A DNA stretch of 64,000 bases. It comes from Saturnia japonica (Eukaryota; Arthropoda; Insecta; Lepidoptera; Saturniidae). Positions within the stretch are counted from its first letter, which is position 1, and each line of letters opens with the position of its first letter. The position numbers were made by a program, and so were the translations under genes. The stretch covers positions 7,750,001 to 7,814,000 of the forward strand of contig CM065323.1 in NCBI GenBank assembly GCA_033032175.1. The letters are read 5' to 3'. A model generated the notes under the pieces. That model searched no databases, was not told the DNA's origin, and worked only from the letters and a program-made list of their open reading frames with translations. Below, piece by piece: positions 32,991-44,680 of the stretch.

Positions 32991-35900
32991 AAGAGAACTT
33001 TTGATGGGGATTTATGGAGCTGGTCTGAAATGGCAGAGGGCCATTGTGGAGATTAAAGAAGGTCCAAGTACAAACATTCATATACTTTACAAATTTTCCA
33101 ATTAAAAATAACATGATATAATTTAATTATATACACTATAATAATTCTTAAATTTTTAGATTTATTATTGAGGTAGGTACATATTTGATAAATAATAAAT
33201 CAATCAGGCTAACTGTATATCCTCTTATTTTCATAATATGTATCATCAATATCACTTACTAATTTAAAAATACTTATTATAAAAAGTTTTTATTCAATAC
33301 TAGCTGTGTTCACAACTTTACTCTCGTGGACAACAGAAGAATGTGTGTGTAATGCTTATAAAAATTGTAGTTTCTTAAAACTTTAATAACTTTTTATTTA
33401 ATGATGATATTGCTGTTTTCTTGTATAAACACCAATCTAGTTATTACAGAAACAAATATCAGAATCTATCCAGTAGTTTCTGCATGATGCACACACAAAA
33501 AAATCAAACCTCAATCATTCTATTTATATATAAATAGAATACAATATACTAGAATAGTTGTACTAACTTTATTTTCATCTTCTTTTCACCAAACCCTTTC
33601 ATTTGATATCCATATCATGGGGGTGCATAAAAAATTACTGATCCACCATCTTTGGGAGCTCGCCATATTGCATCTAGAATGCCATCACTTAGCTAACCAT
33701 GCATTTGTCAACTAAACTAAATGTGTATGTAAAATTTCAGCTTAATCAGTTGGTGATAACCATTTTAAAATTCAGTTGTACAATTTCACTCATAGCAACA
33801 AGGCCAGTAAAATAAAAGTTTATAAAAACAAGACACATGATTGGCCTTGCAAGGTGCTACATATATCAGTGATGTCATATAGATGGCATAAAAGTGTAAA
33901 ATTTAAATAATTTACAATGCATAATAATAACTATAGTCCTACAACACATCATGCTAGACTTGTCCTCTGTTTCCGATAGATGTTGGTGGGAGTGAGGTAC
34001 CACAGACGATAATGAGGGTGGGTAATGTAGCGAGGAAGGAAATGCGTGATTGCGTGACCTAGGTGCACAATCACAGTACACTAAAGTAAGCAGTATTATA
34101 TGTTCATACAAACAGCAGAAAAACCCAATGCACATGCACATAATTCTTTAGTACGTGATTTTGATGTATCTCTTAAGGTTTAACCAGTGTAAGTCATGTA
34201 AGAGCACAAAAATATATTTATTGACAACTTGATTGTAATGTATTGTCTATACAAACATTCCATAAAAAGTTATCTAAATGACAATAACATCCATATAAAT
34301 ATTGATTGTGTGGTTTAGAAGAAGTAAGCATACAACAGACAGATGGGAATAGGGACTTTCTTTTATACTATGTATTGATGATGAAATAATATATTACCTA
34401 CATCCAAGAATTTAAAATTGTTTTTGATTTATTGAACAAAGCACACATTTTATTTTTTTAAGAAAAAAGGTTACATTATCTTCTTAATAACTAATAATCG
34501 CCTTTGAAACTAGAATTTAAAAAACCCTAGTAGAAATAATTTATATCAAAACTTACAAAATTTACAGTTATATATGTTCATGAAAAGATATATAAAAAAT
34601 AGATATATAAATATAGCATTATACAATATGTAGGTAACCCAAGAAACACAGTCAGAGGGCAGCCCTAGTGCATGTTTATCTACCATGTGGCTGCAACTAA
34701 TTATTTGAAGAACACTGCTGAGATAACATACTGTTTACTTTAGTGTAATATGTAATGTAGTGGCCTGCTACTTCGCCAACATCTAAAACATAGGACAGTT
34801 GATTACGAACTTGAGGACTATAAGTGTAATGTTAAGCAAATAAACATAAAATTGAAGTTTTAAAAGTAAATATACATAGGTACTCTTAGTAAAGTTTTAA
34901 ATATTAAAACTGAGTTTAAAGTTTTGGTGGGAATATGAATTATTGTAACAAATTTTTAAATATGATTAAAAATTAAAGTAATACTTGTTACTAGGAATTT
35001 AGTAAAAGATATCTAATTACCATAATTAAAATATAGTTTTGATGTGTTTTATAGTGAAATCTCAGATTCTAAATATCTACATAAATGATACATGATAAAA
35101 CAATTGACTCTCAATTTATCACAACTGTATATTATTATACATTTAAATTCCCTGAAAAATTTATTATTATATACAAATTTTAGCCACAGAATGTATACAA
35201 CAAGGACTTGTGATATTGTAGTAAATTTAAATCTATTTAAAAAAACATTGATATTCAAAAATGTGTTTGGTTGTGCTAATCAAATCCAGTGGTTAAGCAT
35301 ATTTTTTTACAAAACACCTGTAATGTCCCTAAGAAGAGTATGTACATATTATTTGTTGTCTGCACTAAAATTATGAAATTTTTAAATCCGTTTAGCTCCC
35401 TTACATAACCAAAATGTACATGAAATTGGCATGTATACCATCTGCGGGAGCAGATGTATTTTAATATTGGCTATAACTATTTGACAATAAGTAACAAAAC
35501 TTGTTTTCTACAAAAATTGAGGGGACATTTTGCAGAAACTAATGTTACACCATATCAATAACTAAAGCATTTAATATCTATTTTGTACAAGTGCTAATAA
35601 TAAAACAGAATGTTTATTTATATGAATATGAATTATAAAATTTGTATTATCAAATACAGTTACAGAATTTCAAACCTACACAATTTTTACATTTGTCTCG
35701 TAAATTGTAAAAAAAAGTGGAATGTGTTAAAAAAAAAAAAAGAATGATGAATACGTAAACACCTCTCACTGAGATTTCTCAATTTAAATCAAAGTTTTCA
35801 GAGGGAAATAGAGCATGAAACAAGATTCTTACACTTGCTACTCAGAATGAAAATTTACTCATTATTAGCCCATGTTATCATTCCAAATGAAATTTTTATT

Positions 35901-36036
35901 GTACTTATATCGTTACAAAATGTCGTGAGATATGGATCCTTATCAAAATCTTTGCAATCTACTATTTTTCCGTTATCTCCCGAGTGTTGAACGCTCTCGA
36001 TCGTAGTACATCACGCACACAGCTTTCGTGGCAAAC
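32991..36036. other. gene-free stretch
   Basis: No supported gene in 3 kb. 33570-33830 is less AT-rich (CATATCATGGGGGTGCATAA) and may be an old transposon piece. Frames at 33875-34141 (minus) and 35049-35376 (both strands) have no motif. Confidence 0.4.
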
Positions 36037-36400
36037 AAGTCTTGTTAAGAAATTTATGAAAGCAGAAAAAAAAGTATTATTTACAAAGTACAAAGAGTAC
36101 ATACCTTCAATCCAAACCAAATAAACAGGCGATAAATCCAATATATTTTACAATCCAATGATCCTATTACAACGACACAACAAACATTCTATAGCGTATA
36201 ACACCAACAATTTTGTTACATGTATTTAGTTATACAATTTACACAAAACGTTAATTAAACATACAAGAAACACTTTTAGATACCGAATTATGAGAAAGTT
36301 ATTTATTTCAACACTAAAATTCGGAAAAAATTCTCAACTATTCCGCTCAACTCGAAACATCGGCCATCACTGAAAGTGTTGCCATAGTATGAAAGTCACG
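36037..36400 (-). other. possible spliced transcript start, unproven
   Basis: On the minus strand, GATTGAAG followed by GTATGTACTC at about 36113 makes a good splice donor. A T-rich tract and AAG at about 36050 make a plausible acceptor, giving an intron of about 64 bases. The upstream part (36115-36400) has only very short frames. Downstream there is an AATAAA-like signal near 35897. This could be a non-coding first exon or a small non-coding RNA. Evidence is limited to these signals. Confidence 0.2.
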
Positions 36401-36549
36401 TTATTTCTAATCCTGTTTCAAATGCATTTTATTGCTCACGTGTATTTGTGTTGCTGTTATTTATTCTTAAAATATCCTAACATTATGTTAGCGGTTTAAA
36501 TAATTAACTCGTTGTGAGCAATAATTTATTCTGATAAATATGACATAGA

Positions 36550-36795
36550 GATTATGTAAGAGAAGTAGGGCACAGAGAAATTTCTTTAGAGATTATCTCT
36601 ACTTGGGGCAGTCCGACTGGTGGGATACCTCCACCCTACAGAAGATCGCAGCCAAATAACTTTGTGTTGTGTTCCTACGATGAGTAGGGTTTCCAGAACT
36701 TGAGGTAGGCAACGTGCTAGTGAATAGTGATACCTATGGTATTAAATCGCCCATAGGCAGATGGACCACATGACTGATAACCACCTCATTAGTAT
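36550..36795 (+). repeat. short interspersed repeat (family 3)
   Basis: Blocks: AGAAGTAGGGCACAGAGAAA, TCTCTACTTGGGGCAGTCCG, GGGATACCTCCACCCTACAG, GAGTAGGGTTTCCAGAAC. It has the same order as 6040-6300 and 15186-15460. The tail is diverged. Confidence 0.7.
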
Positions 36796-37789
36796 TTTAA
36801 AAAAGAAAACGTAGAAGGCTTTTATATTCGAGATTTCAAAATAAATTAATATTTTCTTTTAATGCGTTATTCATGTATGATCTCGTGATCATTTATGATA
36901 TGTATAAAGTGGCTTAAAAAATTGGGCATAGTAACTACAGAAAAATATTTAAAAGTTATCTTTAAATTTTGATCAAGAATTCGCTCTAAGTACACTACTT
37001 TTGGTTATATCAATAAATTTACTATTATTTTTAAAGCAATAATGAACATAATTTATTGATATTTTATATTTATTATACTTTTAATTTAATTATAAGTGTA
37101 ACTATTATATCCTATGATTGAGTACCTTTAATTAAAGACACTTATATTATAAAGATATATTGTGCCTTCTTTAAAGTGTGTAACATAAGATTAAAATAAA
37201 TATCGTTAACCGCAATAAGTGTTTTTGCTGGCAATACTAATATAATAGTGTCAAAACCATGTTTCGGATACACGAACGAAATATTGTAAATTCAAATTAT
37301 AGCCTTTTTACTACATCTTTTTAAAATAGGATAACTTAAATACTTACAGTAATCAACTGATCATTATTATAACAATTAACTCATAACCTTTTTGGTTTAA
37401 ATTTTTTCATTTATGTCATTAGTTCCGCTTTACTACTTATATTCTTTATTCTGTGACTACTCAAGCCTGCTATGGATAAGGATAAGGAAAATAAGTTTTT
37501 ATAATACATAATAAAAGTAGTGTGTGTCTAGTGTCTCATAAGACTAATAAACCTTTTTTCTGGCATTTGATAATCCTCCATAAACTACGGAAAATACTTA
37601 ATACCTAACTATTTATGGCTGCCTGTCCACTGGAGCGGAGCTGTGAAAATCCAGGAGATGATTGTGTTTAAAATTTTAAATAAATTATTGAGTAATATTG
37701 GCCTATAGATAAAAAGATTAAAACAATACAAATCTGAATAAAAAGGGAATTTATTTATTTCTGTGAGTCACGTGATTTGAAAACTTAAT
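36796..37789. other. no gene seen
   Basis: AT-rich sequence with no supported feature. Confidence 0.4.
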
Positions 37790-37867
37790 TTAGGTCTTTA
37801 CCTATGAAATTGCCGTTTTGTATGAAAAAATTTAAACGAATTTTTTTTTATGTATTTTTTATTTGTA

Positions 37868-39045
37868 TTAATCGAAGTAATCACCCATGCAATCAATGCA
37901 TCTTTGCCAGCGCAGTGGCAGTTTATTGATGCCCTTCTTAAAGAAATCAGCTGGACGGGAGGCAACAAATTCTTCAAAGGCATTTTGTACTGCCTCTCGG
38001 GTATTGAATTTTTTTCCCGCCAAGGAGTTATCCAAATTCTGGAAAAAGTAGTAGTCTGTAGGCGCAAGGTCTGGTGAGTAGGGCGGATGACGGAGAACTT
38101 CCAACCCCAGTTTTTGCAACTTGGAGACCGTCTGCTGTGCAGTAAGAGATCGCACGTTGTCGTGCAGGAGCAGCGGAGACGAGCGATTGACCAATGCTGG
38201 TTGGAGATGTGCCAGCTTTTCCATCGTTGTGTTCAGTTCTTCACAGTACACATCTGCAGTAATGCTCACCCCGTTTGGTAAGAAGCTGTGATGAATCACA
38301 CCGGCGCTAGACCACCAAACAGTGACCATCACTTTTCTAGAGGTAAGTTTTCGTTTAGGGCATTGTTTAGGTGCTGAACCAGGATCCAACCAACTTGCTG
38401 AGCGCTTGCGGTTATCAAACAGAATCCATTTTTCATCGCAGGTAACAATGCGGTTCAAAATTCCTTCATTTGTGTGTCTGTTGAGCAGTGCAAGGCACGT
38501 CTCGACGCGTACTTCGCGCTGGTGATCACTGAGTTCGTGGGGCACCCATTTGTCAAGCTTTTTTACCTTGCCAATTTGACGCAAATGGACCAATAGTTTT
38601 GACGCTAACGTCGAAAGCTGCTGCTAATTCAGCCGTAGATTGTGTATCATCAGCTTTTTGGCGGCAAATAATGCTAGTCAGTAGGCTTTAGCACATTTAC
38701 CTTGTAATTGTACGTTTTAGTACATAACGTGACGTGAACCAACCGTCTGAATTTTAGTCTATCTGATATGTCATCACCTAAGTAATTCAGCACAGTAATT
38801 GCGATCACAGCTTCCACAATCGCCTTTAATTCGTCATTGTCGACCAAAGTCTTCGGACGACTGCGAGGTTCATTTTTCAGGTCGAAATTCCCAGAACGGA
38901 AGCGAGCAAACCAATAACAGGTGGTGCGTTGGTTTGTAGTGTTAGCTCCGTAAACGTCGTTGATGTTGCGTGCCGCTTGTGCCGCGTTGCTGCCACGACG
39001 GTACTCATATTCCATAATTACTCGAATTTTTAACTTATCCATGAT
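37868..39045 (-). pseudogene. mariner transposase, interrupted
   Basis: The N-terminal part starts at ATG near 39043: MDKLKIRVIMEYEYRRGSNA, then FARFRSGNFDLKNEPRSRP, then ELKAIVEA. The foreign insertion follows, and then AELAAAFDVSVKTI. After a frameshift near 38590 the frame is open to the stop at 37868. It carries RQIGKVKKLDKWVPHELSD, VTCDEKWILFDNRKRSASW with the first aspartate, PLLLHDNVRSLTAQQ with the second (wording altered after DN), and YSPDLAPTDYYFF with the third. It ends CMGDYFD. The wording is close to the cecropia subfamily, which includes the mariner part of human SETMAR. It cannot make a full protein as it stands. Confidence 0.85.
38656..38808. other. foreign insertion inside the mariner transposase
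   Basis: About 155 bases separate IVEA from the rest of the transposase. Both sides carry AGCT (38652-38655 and 38809-38812), a possible 4-bp target duplication. The inserted sequence has no recognised family, ends or protein. Confidence 0.55.
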
Positions 39046-39232
39046 GACAAAAAAGATTGAAATGCGATGAAAATGTAACACTAATCAATAAACAAATGAC
39101 TACTTTTGGAAAAAGAATTCCATGTTTTTAAAATAAAATTAATTTGAAATTAGAATTCTTAGCCAAACAAAAATTATTTTGATTTGAAATGGCCAGTACT
39201 GCAGAACGGCAATTTCATAGGTAAATACCTAT

Positions 39233-42108
39233 TATCACCATTCAGGAATTAAGAACGTTACTCTTGCTTCCGTTGTCATTGCTATCATACAAAATTACAT
39301 AAAAATGAATTATGACGTCACGGAACTATAATGCAGCGTTATTGTGGTATATTTTTTATTTCAATAAAATAATACTTTTAAATCACTTTTTATGGTGAAA
39401 TAATGCAAAGAAAATATTCATAGGTATTATTTTCAACATTTAGGTAAAGTGTTTAAAATAATTTTCCAATAGTAGTCAACTCCCGGATTTCGACCAATAG
39501 ACTTGTATAAAAATCTTATTATTGAATATCTGAAGCAATTGCAAATATGTTTGAAGACAATTCTCTGGCTGAATGTCAATTAATATATTTAGCGTTTCTA
39601 CAAGCACTCTAATATAACTATGCACTAAGCTTAAGTGGAGTAATATTACTATTAGCTAAATGAAATAAAACAAAACTGTATAGAATATTAAATTTAATTA
39701 TTACAACAATTCCTCCAAACTAAACAAATACCAACAACTCATTTTACATTTAGATTAGAATTAAATATGATAGCTGTTTAATACATACAAAAGATTTTAG
39801 TAAAGATATTATACAACCCACTGAAATATACTATAAATATAGGTAATTAGATAATATACGTAAGTACGTAAAAAAAAAAAATCATAATCTGTTATGTTAA
39901 ATTTTGTTGGAAGTATCTATCTATATACGTAGTAGGTATGTACCTACCTACCTATTACAAAATGTTAAAAATTATCAAAATACGGTTATTAACAATGGTT
40001 AGAGCGGCATGACCGTTACGACGGACAAGCTCTTAAAACTTAGTTTAAAAAAAGACTATGGTATTTTCTATGTAGATACGGCCCCGGCATTGACGCTCTT
40101 TACATTGGCATCGTGAATGGTGGGCAATTGCCCTAAGTTCACTTTCGATTTATTACCAGCGCAAGCAAGAAGATACTTTTATCCTGTTTTGCCTTTTAGT
40201 GAGAATATAGTATATATTACGGAACAAAACACATGTTTAAAATATATATATATATATATTTTTAATAAGAATCAATGTTCACTATCTTTATTTATAGATC
40301 ATTATTTTATTACTGGAGGGAAAGTTTGGTTAATATTTCCGAATATACCTAGGTACTCGGCGAAAAACACATACATATTTAGATAAAGAGTTATATTATA
40401 ATAGCATCGATTAATGTAGACAGCCATATAGTCCTTCGATTACATTAAAACTGTAATATGACTAAGCATTTTTATTTTACGAATATCATTTAGTACGTTT
40501 TACAAATTTTGACACAAAATTGTTTTGGAAATTTTAATCCTACAAACGGTTCTCTTTAGAAAGCTGTTTCGTTTCCCTTACATTGTGATTAGTGTTTCTT
40601 ATAATTATTAAGCGAAATATACAATACGTACTTACTAGAAATGACTACATGCACGAGTTGTTCTAACCCTAATACGGAAATAAATACCTATAATTACAAT
40701 GCACGTTATAGGAATAACATATATTACATAATTACGCGCGTCACAAAAATAACAACGAATTAAATAAACTCTGAATATTTTAATAAGTTCTGCTTAATAC
40801 AGCGAATGTTTACGGCAACAGTTATATCCGCGGTATACCTACCCTTTATAGTTTATATCTGCCATCAAAGACAAAGACAAAGAGGAAGAGCGGTGAAGCC
40901 ATCAAAGGCTCTAATGGCTCCAGGGCCCTTATTACGAACAATATAGTTAGTTCGATAAATAAAAATGACAATTTTAACAAAACTGAGTTATACATATTCA
41001 GAATCAGGAAAAAGGTACACCTAGTACCTGGTGTTTTTTGTTTCCCTACGAGTTTTTGTGTATATTATGCAGTAATTAGGTGATTTTGTCTTGTTCTTAT
41101 TCAATTCAAATGTATTGCTAGTCGCCATTTGAGTACAAAACGTTCTCAACGCTAGGTAGGACTTATCGCCATAGCAGTATAGAGCCGAACACTTTTTATA
41201 AAACTTAGAATGTCGATTTATTTGCAGTCAGTTGTGCTACCATCATCTGCAACAAGCGCAGTCGGAATTGTGGAAGGTCTTTTATATTCTGTACTAGTAA
41301 ACTTTGGTACTTAAATTGTTGCGGTCAGTTTACAACAGATGGCGGCGATAAAATCGAATCATTTTCAAAACTACGAAATATAAAAGCAAAAACAACGCCA
41401 TTGTATACTTATGTGAAAGAATTACCATTGATAACTCATTTAAAAGCGATGTTAGGATTAATATAATATCAACTGGTTTCTCTCAATAGTAGTTTTCTTA
41501 TATGGGACCAGTCACTCATAATCTCTTTATTAATAAAATGTCACCAAAATAAATATTTCTTGTTTGGCCATCCTGCATTTCTTGGACAGTGCCCGTCATT
41601 TAATTATGTAATAATCAGATGTTAAGTACACACCGTAAGTAAGTTTTTCATAACGAAAATAAAATCGGATTAAGTATAAAATACATTTTCTATGTTCACA
41701 TTATTAAGATACAGTTCATTTGCTCGTGGCCACATCCTTCGCAACTACATTGTAACGCCAAACTTATTTTGTAAGCGATAACTTAAATTACACTTCATTT
41801 AAAGTTTCAATAAACTAGTATAAATTGTGTTATTGCATATGTAGTAATAATAAAACAATAATCAAAAGATATATATGTATAAAGTTTAGAAAAAAAATAT
41901 TTTCAGTTTCTCACGAAAAATATAATATAATAATACATTTATGCACATTGTAAAAAATTAATAGTCTGCACTTTTGGCACTAAAACAATGTTCCACGTTA
42001 GGTACATTATACATAATATATCACATTTTGTTCAAATGTTTAGCTCTAAAAATTATTACAACAGTTACAACTAAACAAATAATTTATATCGTTTAGAATG
42101 ATCTAGAT
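39233..42108. other. gene-free stretch with a TA microsatellite
   Basis: (AT)n at about 40239-40260. The segment 41450-41620 resembles 4665-4800. The 89-codon plus frame at 40117-40386 has no motif. 41120-41340 is less AT-rich and unexplained. No gene is supported. Confidence 0.45.
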
Positions 42109-42852
42109 CAGTGATTCCCAAAGTAGTCCAGGTGGACCCCAGGGGTCCACGAGAGACTCGATAGGGGTGTAACGTTAGCGTGACAAAGAAATGGGGGTGC
42201 ACAATTAGTAAGCGGGGGTCTATGAAAATTGGTCCATTTTCGATAGTGTGAAGAACTAACAATGTTGGCTTGACTTCACCTATCAATGTAGGCAGATAAT
42301 ATTTTAAGAATCTCAGCGACTGTTACTTGTAAAAACTTGAATATTCCTTAATCAGTACAACGTGTCGAAACTTGCAAAGCGCCGCCGCTGATGCCGCCGT
42401 CCGCATCGCTTGTTCAGACGTGCAAACGGACGAAATACGACTAGTGATGGATTTAATTAAATTTATTTTACGGCTTGCAATTTTGCATAATCTTGTTGAG
42501 AAATGTTTGAGGGGATATCAGAAAAACAAAGTTGGCCAATCAAAAAAGTGATTCCATCCAACTTTACTTTTTTGACATCCACTCACAGCACAATCAATTG
42601 ATCTCTTGAATCGCGAAATTGAGACACAAACGATTTTTAATTGTGTCTGGGGACGCGCGAGCCTTATGGCAGTCTAGGGTTTAATTAATTAACTAATCAA
42701 TTCTCACTTTTTTTTTTCAGAAAACTGTTAGATCTAATCTTCACATTTTTTGGTTAGTTTTGGGAATATGGTACTATAGAACCTGCAGAGGTCCACCGGA
42801 AACAGTTAAATTTTGAAAGGGGTCTATGAGAAAAAACGTTTGCGAACCTCTG
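42109..42852. mobile_element. hAT-type non-autonomous transposon with 8-bp target duplication
   Basis: The left end is CAGTGATTCCCAAAGTAG and the right end, inverted, reads CAGAGGTTCGCAAACG. These are short imperfect inverted ends of the hAT CA-G type. ATCTAGAT lies directly on both sides (42101-42108 and 42853-42860), an exact 8-bp duplication as made by hAT transposases. The 744-bp interior holds no transposase frame. GGTCCACGAGAGACTCG-like and GGGGTCTATGAGAAAA-like blocks lie near the ends. Confidence 0.85.
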
Positions 42853-42860
42853 ATCTAGAT

Positions 42861-43467
42861 CTTTAAAAACTCATCTTGTGGTGTCGGGTTTAAAAAGAAA
42901 ACTATCGAGCGTTTCTTCTATGACTGTGTATAGATAAGTTTTCCTGTATGTGGCATTTTTTTTTTGTTATTATACATCTACGAATCAACAAAATGGCTTA
43001 GTATTGGTATTAAAGAAAATAAGTTTTTTTTCAATTGTAAAATATTTTGTACGTACGTTTTTACAGAGTTACAAGGGTGCAAAAAAGATTTTCCCATATG
43101 GCAATAATTACATTGAAAATGCACATTTATTGACATTTGCGTTGAGAAAACTGATTGTTATGTAGATATAAGGTTTTATAATATAGAAAACTCAGATGGT
43201 TTTTTTTACATTATAAATACATATATATAGACCACGATGATTGATAGTAAACGGTTACCGCAGCCTACAGACGCTTTACACCAAAGGCGCAACACGCGCG
43301 TTTGCCAATCCTTTAAAAAACTGTTCACTACCCTGGTATTTGTATATTGGTAAAGCATGTTATTGTTAGGAGAAAATTTAAGCATGTTATTTGTATGTTA
43401 AATAGATATTAAACATATATTAGTATCTTACTTATAATTTAGTACACTTATACCCATAACAAAATAT
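42861..43467. other. no gene seen
   Basis: AT-rich. The 71-codon plus frame at 42950-43165 is AT-driven and not supported. Confidence 0.4.
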
Positions 43468-43703
43468 TACAATATATATTAAAAACCTCGTTGGATCCGT
43501 GAAGATGTTATTGGGTATCTAGATTATATTCTGTTTATGTTATCTATCTCAGATTATAATTTGAAAAAATTACCCCTAATAAACTGTAAAAAAATTAGTT
43601 AAATGAGGAAACTTACAAGGCAATACAGGCGGCGAGGCGCAGGGTATTGCCATACGATCAAACGTACCACTGCCGCGCCGGGGCCGGTGTTATCACGTTT
43701 TAA
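43468..43703 (-). repeat. dispersed repeat, partner of 57602-57870
   Basis: On the minus strand: AACGTGATAACACCGG, CCCCGGCGCGGCAG, TGCGCCTCGCCGCCTGTATT, then GTAAGTTTCCTCATTTAACT, ending near ACGGATCCAACGAGG. The same blocks occur in the same order on the plus strand at 57602-57870. A further end-like segment (TTCGACGGGGTTTTTTATAC) is at about 43839-43875. It is non-coding and the family is unknown. Confidence 0.7.
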
Positions 43704-44011
43704 AAAATTACTAATTTTAGGGAAATTAAAACTAAATATGTTAATTTTAAATCGCAATAACATTTTTATTTTCATAATAAATAAAATTTTGATATATTTT
43801 TTGGTAATGTCATTGGGGTACATATACACCCTTTTCAGATTCGACGGGGTTTTTTATACATATTGTATAACGATATTAAAAATTGGTGTTTACATTGAGA
43901 TACTAAGATCATTCTAATAAACCTTGTGTGGGTAAATAAATCGAATAATTCTTCACTAAATGTTATATTCCGGTCTGTTACAGTATACATAGGTAACAAA
44001 ATTATTTATTT

Positions 44012-44680
44012 CTAGTGAAAGTGAATCGTAGACAGAGACAAATAATAATTGTCGTAGGCACTTACAATCTAATTTATAGGTACCGCCCGCCTCCCACATC
44101 ATTCTGTTAAAATGCACGCGCGGTACTTGATTATTATTTTGCTGCGGAGTTGTTTTAAAACGGTGATATCTCCTAAAATATTCATCGAAATCAAATACAA
44201 ATGTCCAAAATTAAATACTTGTAATGAATAAGATATTTATTTCGTTAAGGATTAATACCATGTTTATAAAAACACCTTCGCAAATAATGCATAATTTTAG
44301 AACAGATTTTATTACCATAAGTAAGGTTATATTGCGTCAACCTTAAAAGATAGACATATGCTATCGCGGACAATTTTTAGAAATTTTTAAGAGAAACAAT
44401 TACGTCACACATCATTGTTGCGTAACTTTAACCATTTACGCAGCGCACGCAATGGAAACTTTCAAAAGGAATAGATTTCCCGCGTTTTTGCAACATTTTT
44501 AATTGATGCTTCGCTCTTATTTGTCGTAGCGTGATATTATATAATAGCCTATAGCCTTCCTCGATAAATAGGTTATCCAACATTAAAATAATTTATCCAT
44601 TCCAACCAGTAGTCCCGGAGATTAACGCGTTCAACCAAACAAACAACTCTTCAGCTTTATAATATTAGTAATAGTATAGA
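44012..44680 (-). mobile_element. non-autonomous Helitron (family H2)
   Basis: On the minus strand it starts TC at 44680-44679 after an A (TCTATACTATTACTAATATT, then AAGCTGAAGAGTTGTTTG). It matches the 50250-50969 copy in inverse orientation over most of its length, including AACGCGGGAAATCTATTCC-like and GGAGGCGGGCGGTACC-like blocks. The 3' end is less clear; a CTAG at 44012-44015 is the best candidate. Confidence 0.6.

Larger units (their letters stand above)
37790..39232 (-). mobile_element. cecropia-type mariner (DD34D) with a small insertion
   Basis: The left end is TTAGGTCTTTACCTATGAAA at 37790. The right end, inverted, reads ATAGGTATTTACCTATGAAA, and TA follows at 39233. The inner repeat CCTATGAAATTGCCGTT is identical at both ends, so this copy is younger than the one at 12863-14156. 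The total is 1443 bp, longer than a standard mariner because of an insertion of about 157 bp. The left TA has been lost or shifted. Confidence 0.8.

Noticed and set aside
30655..33000. A complete LTR retrotransposon
   Set aside because: No paired long terminal repeats, integrase or envelope were found, and stops break every block. Only an interior relic is supported.
35940..36050. A superoxide dismutase start (ATKAVCV-like peptide on the minus strand)
   Set aside because: Only seven residues agree. The following residues do not fit and a stop comes soon after. Treated as chance.
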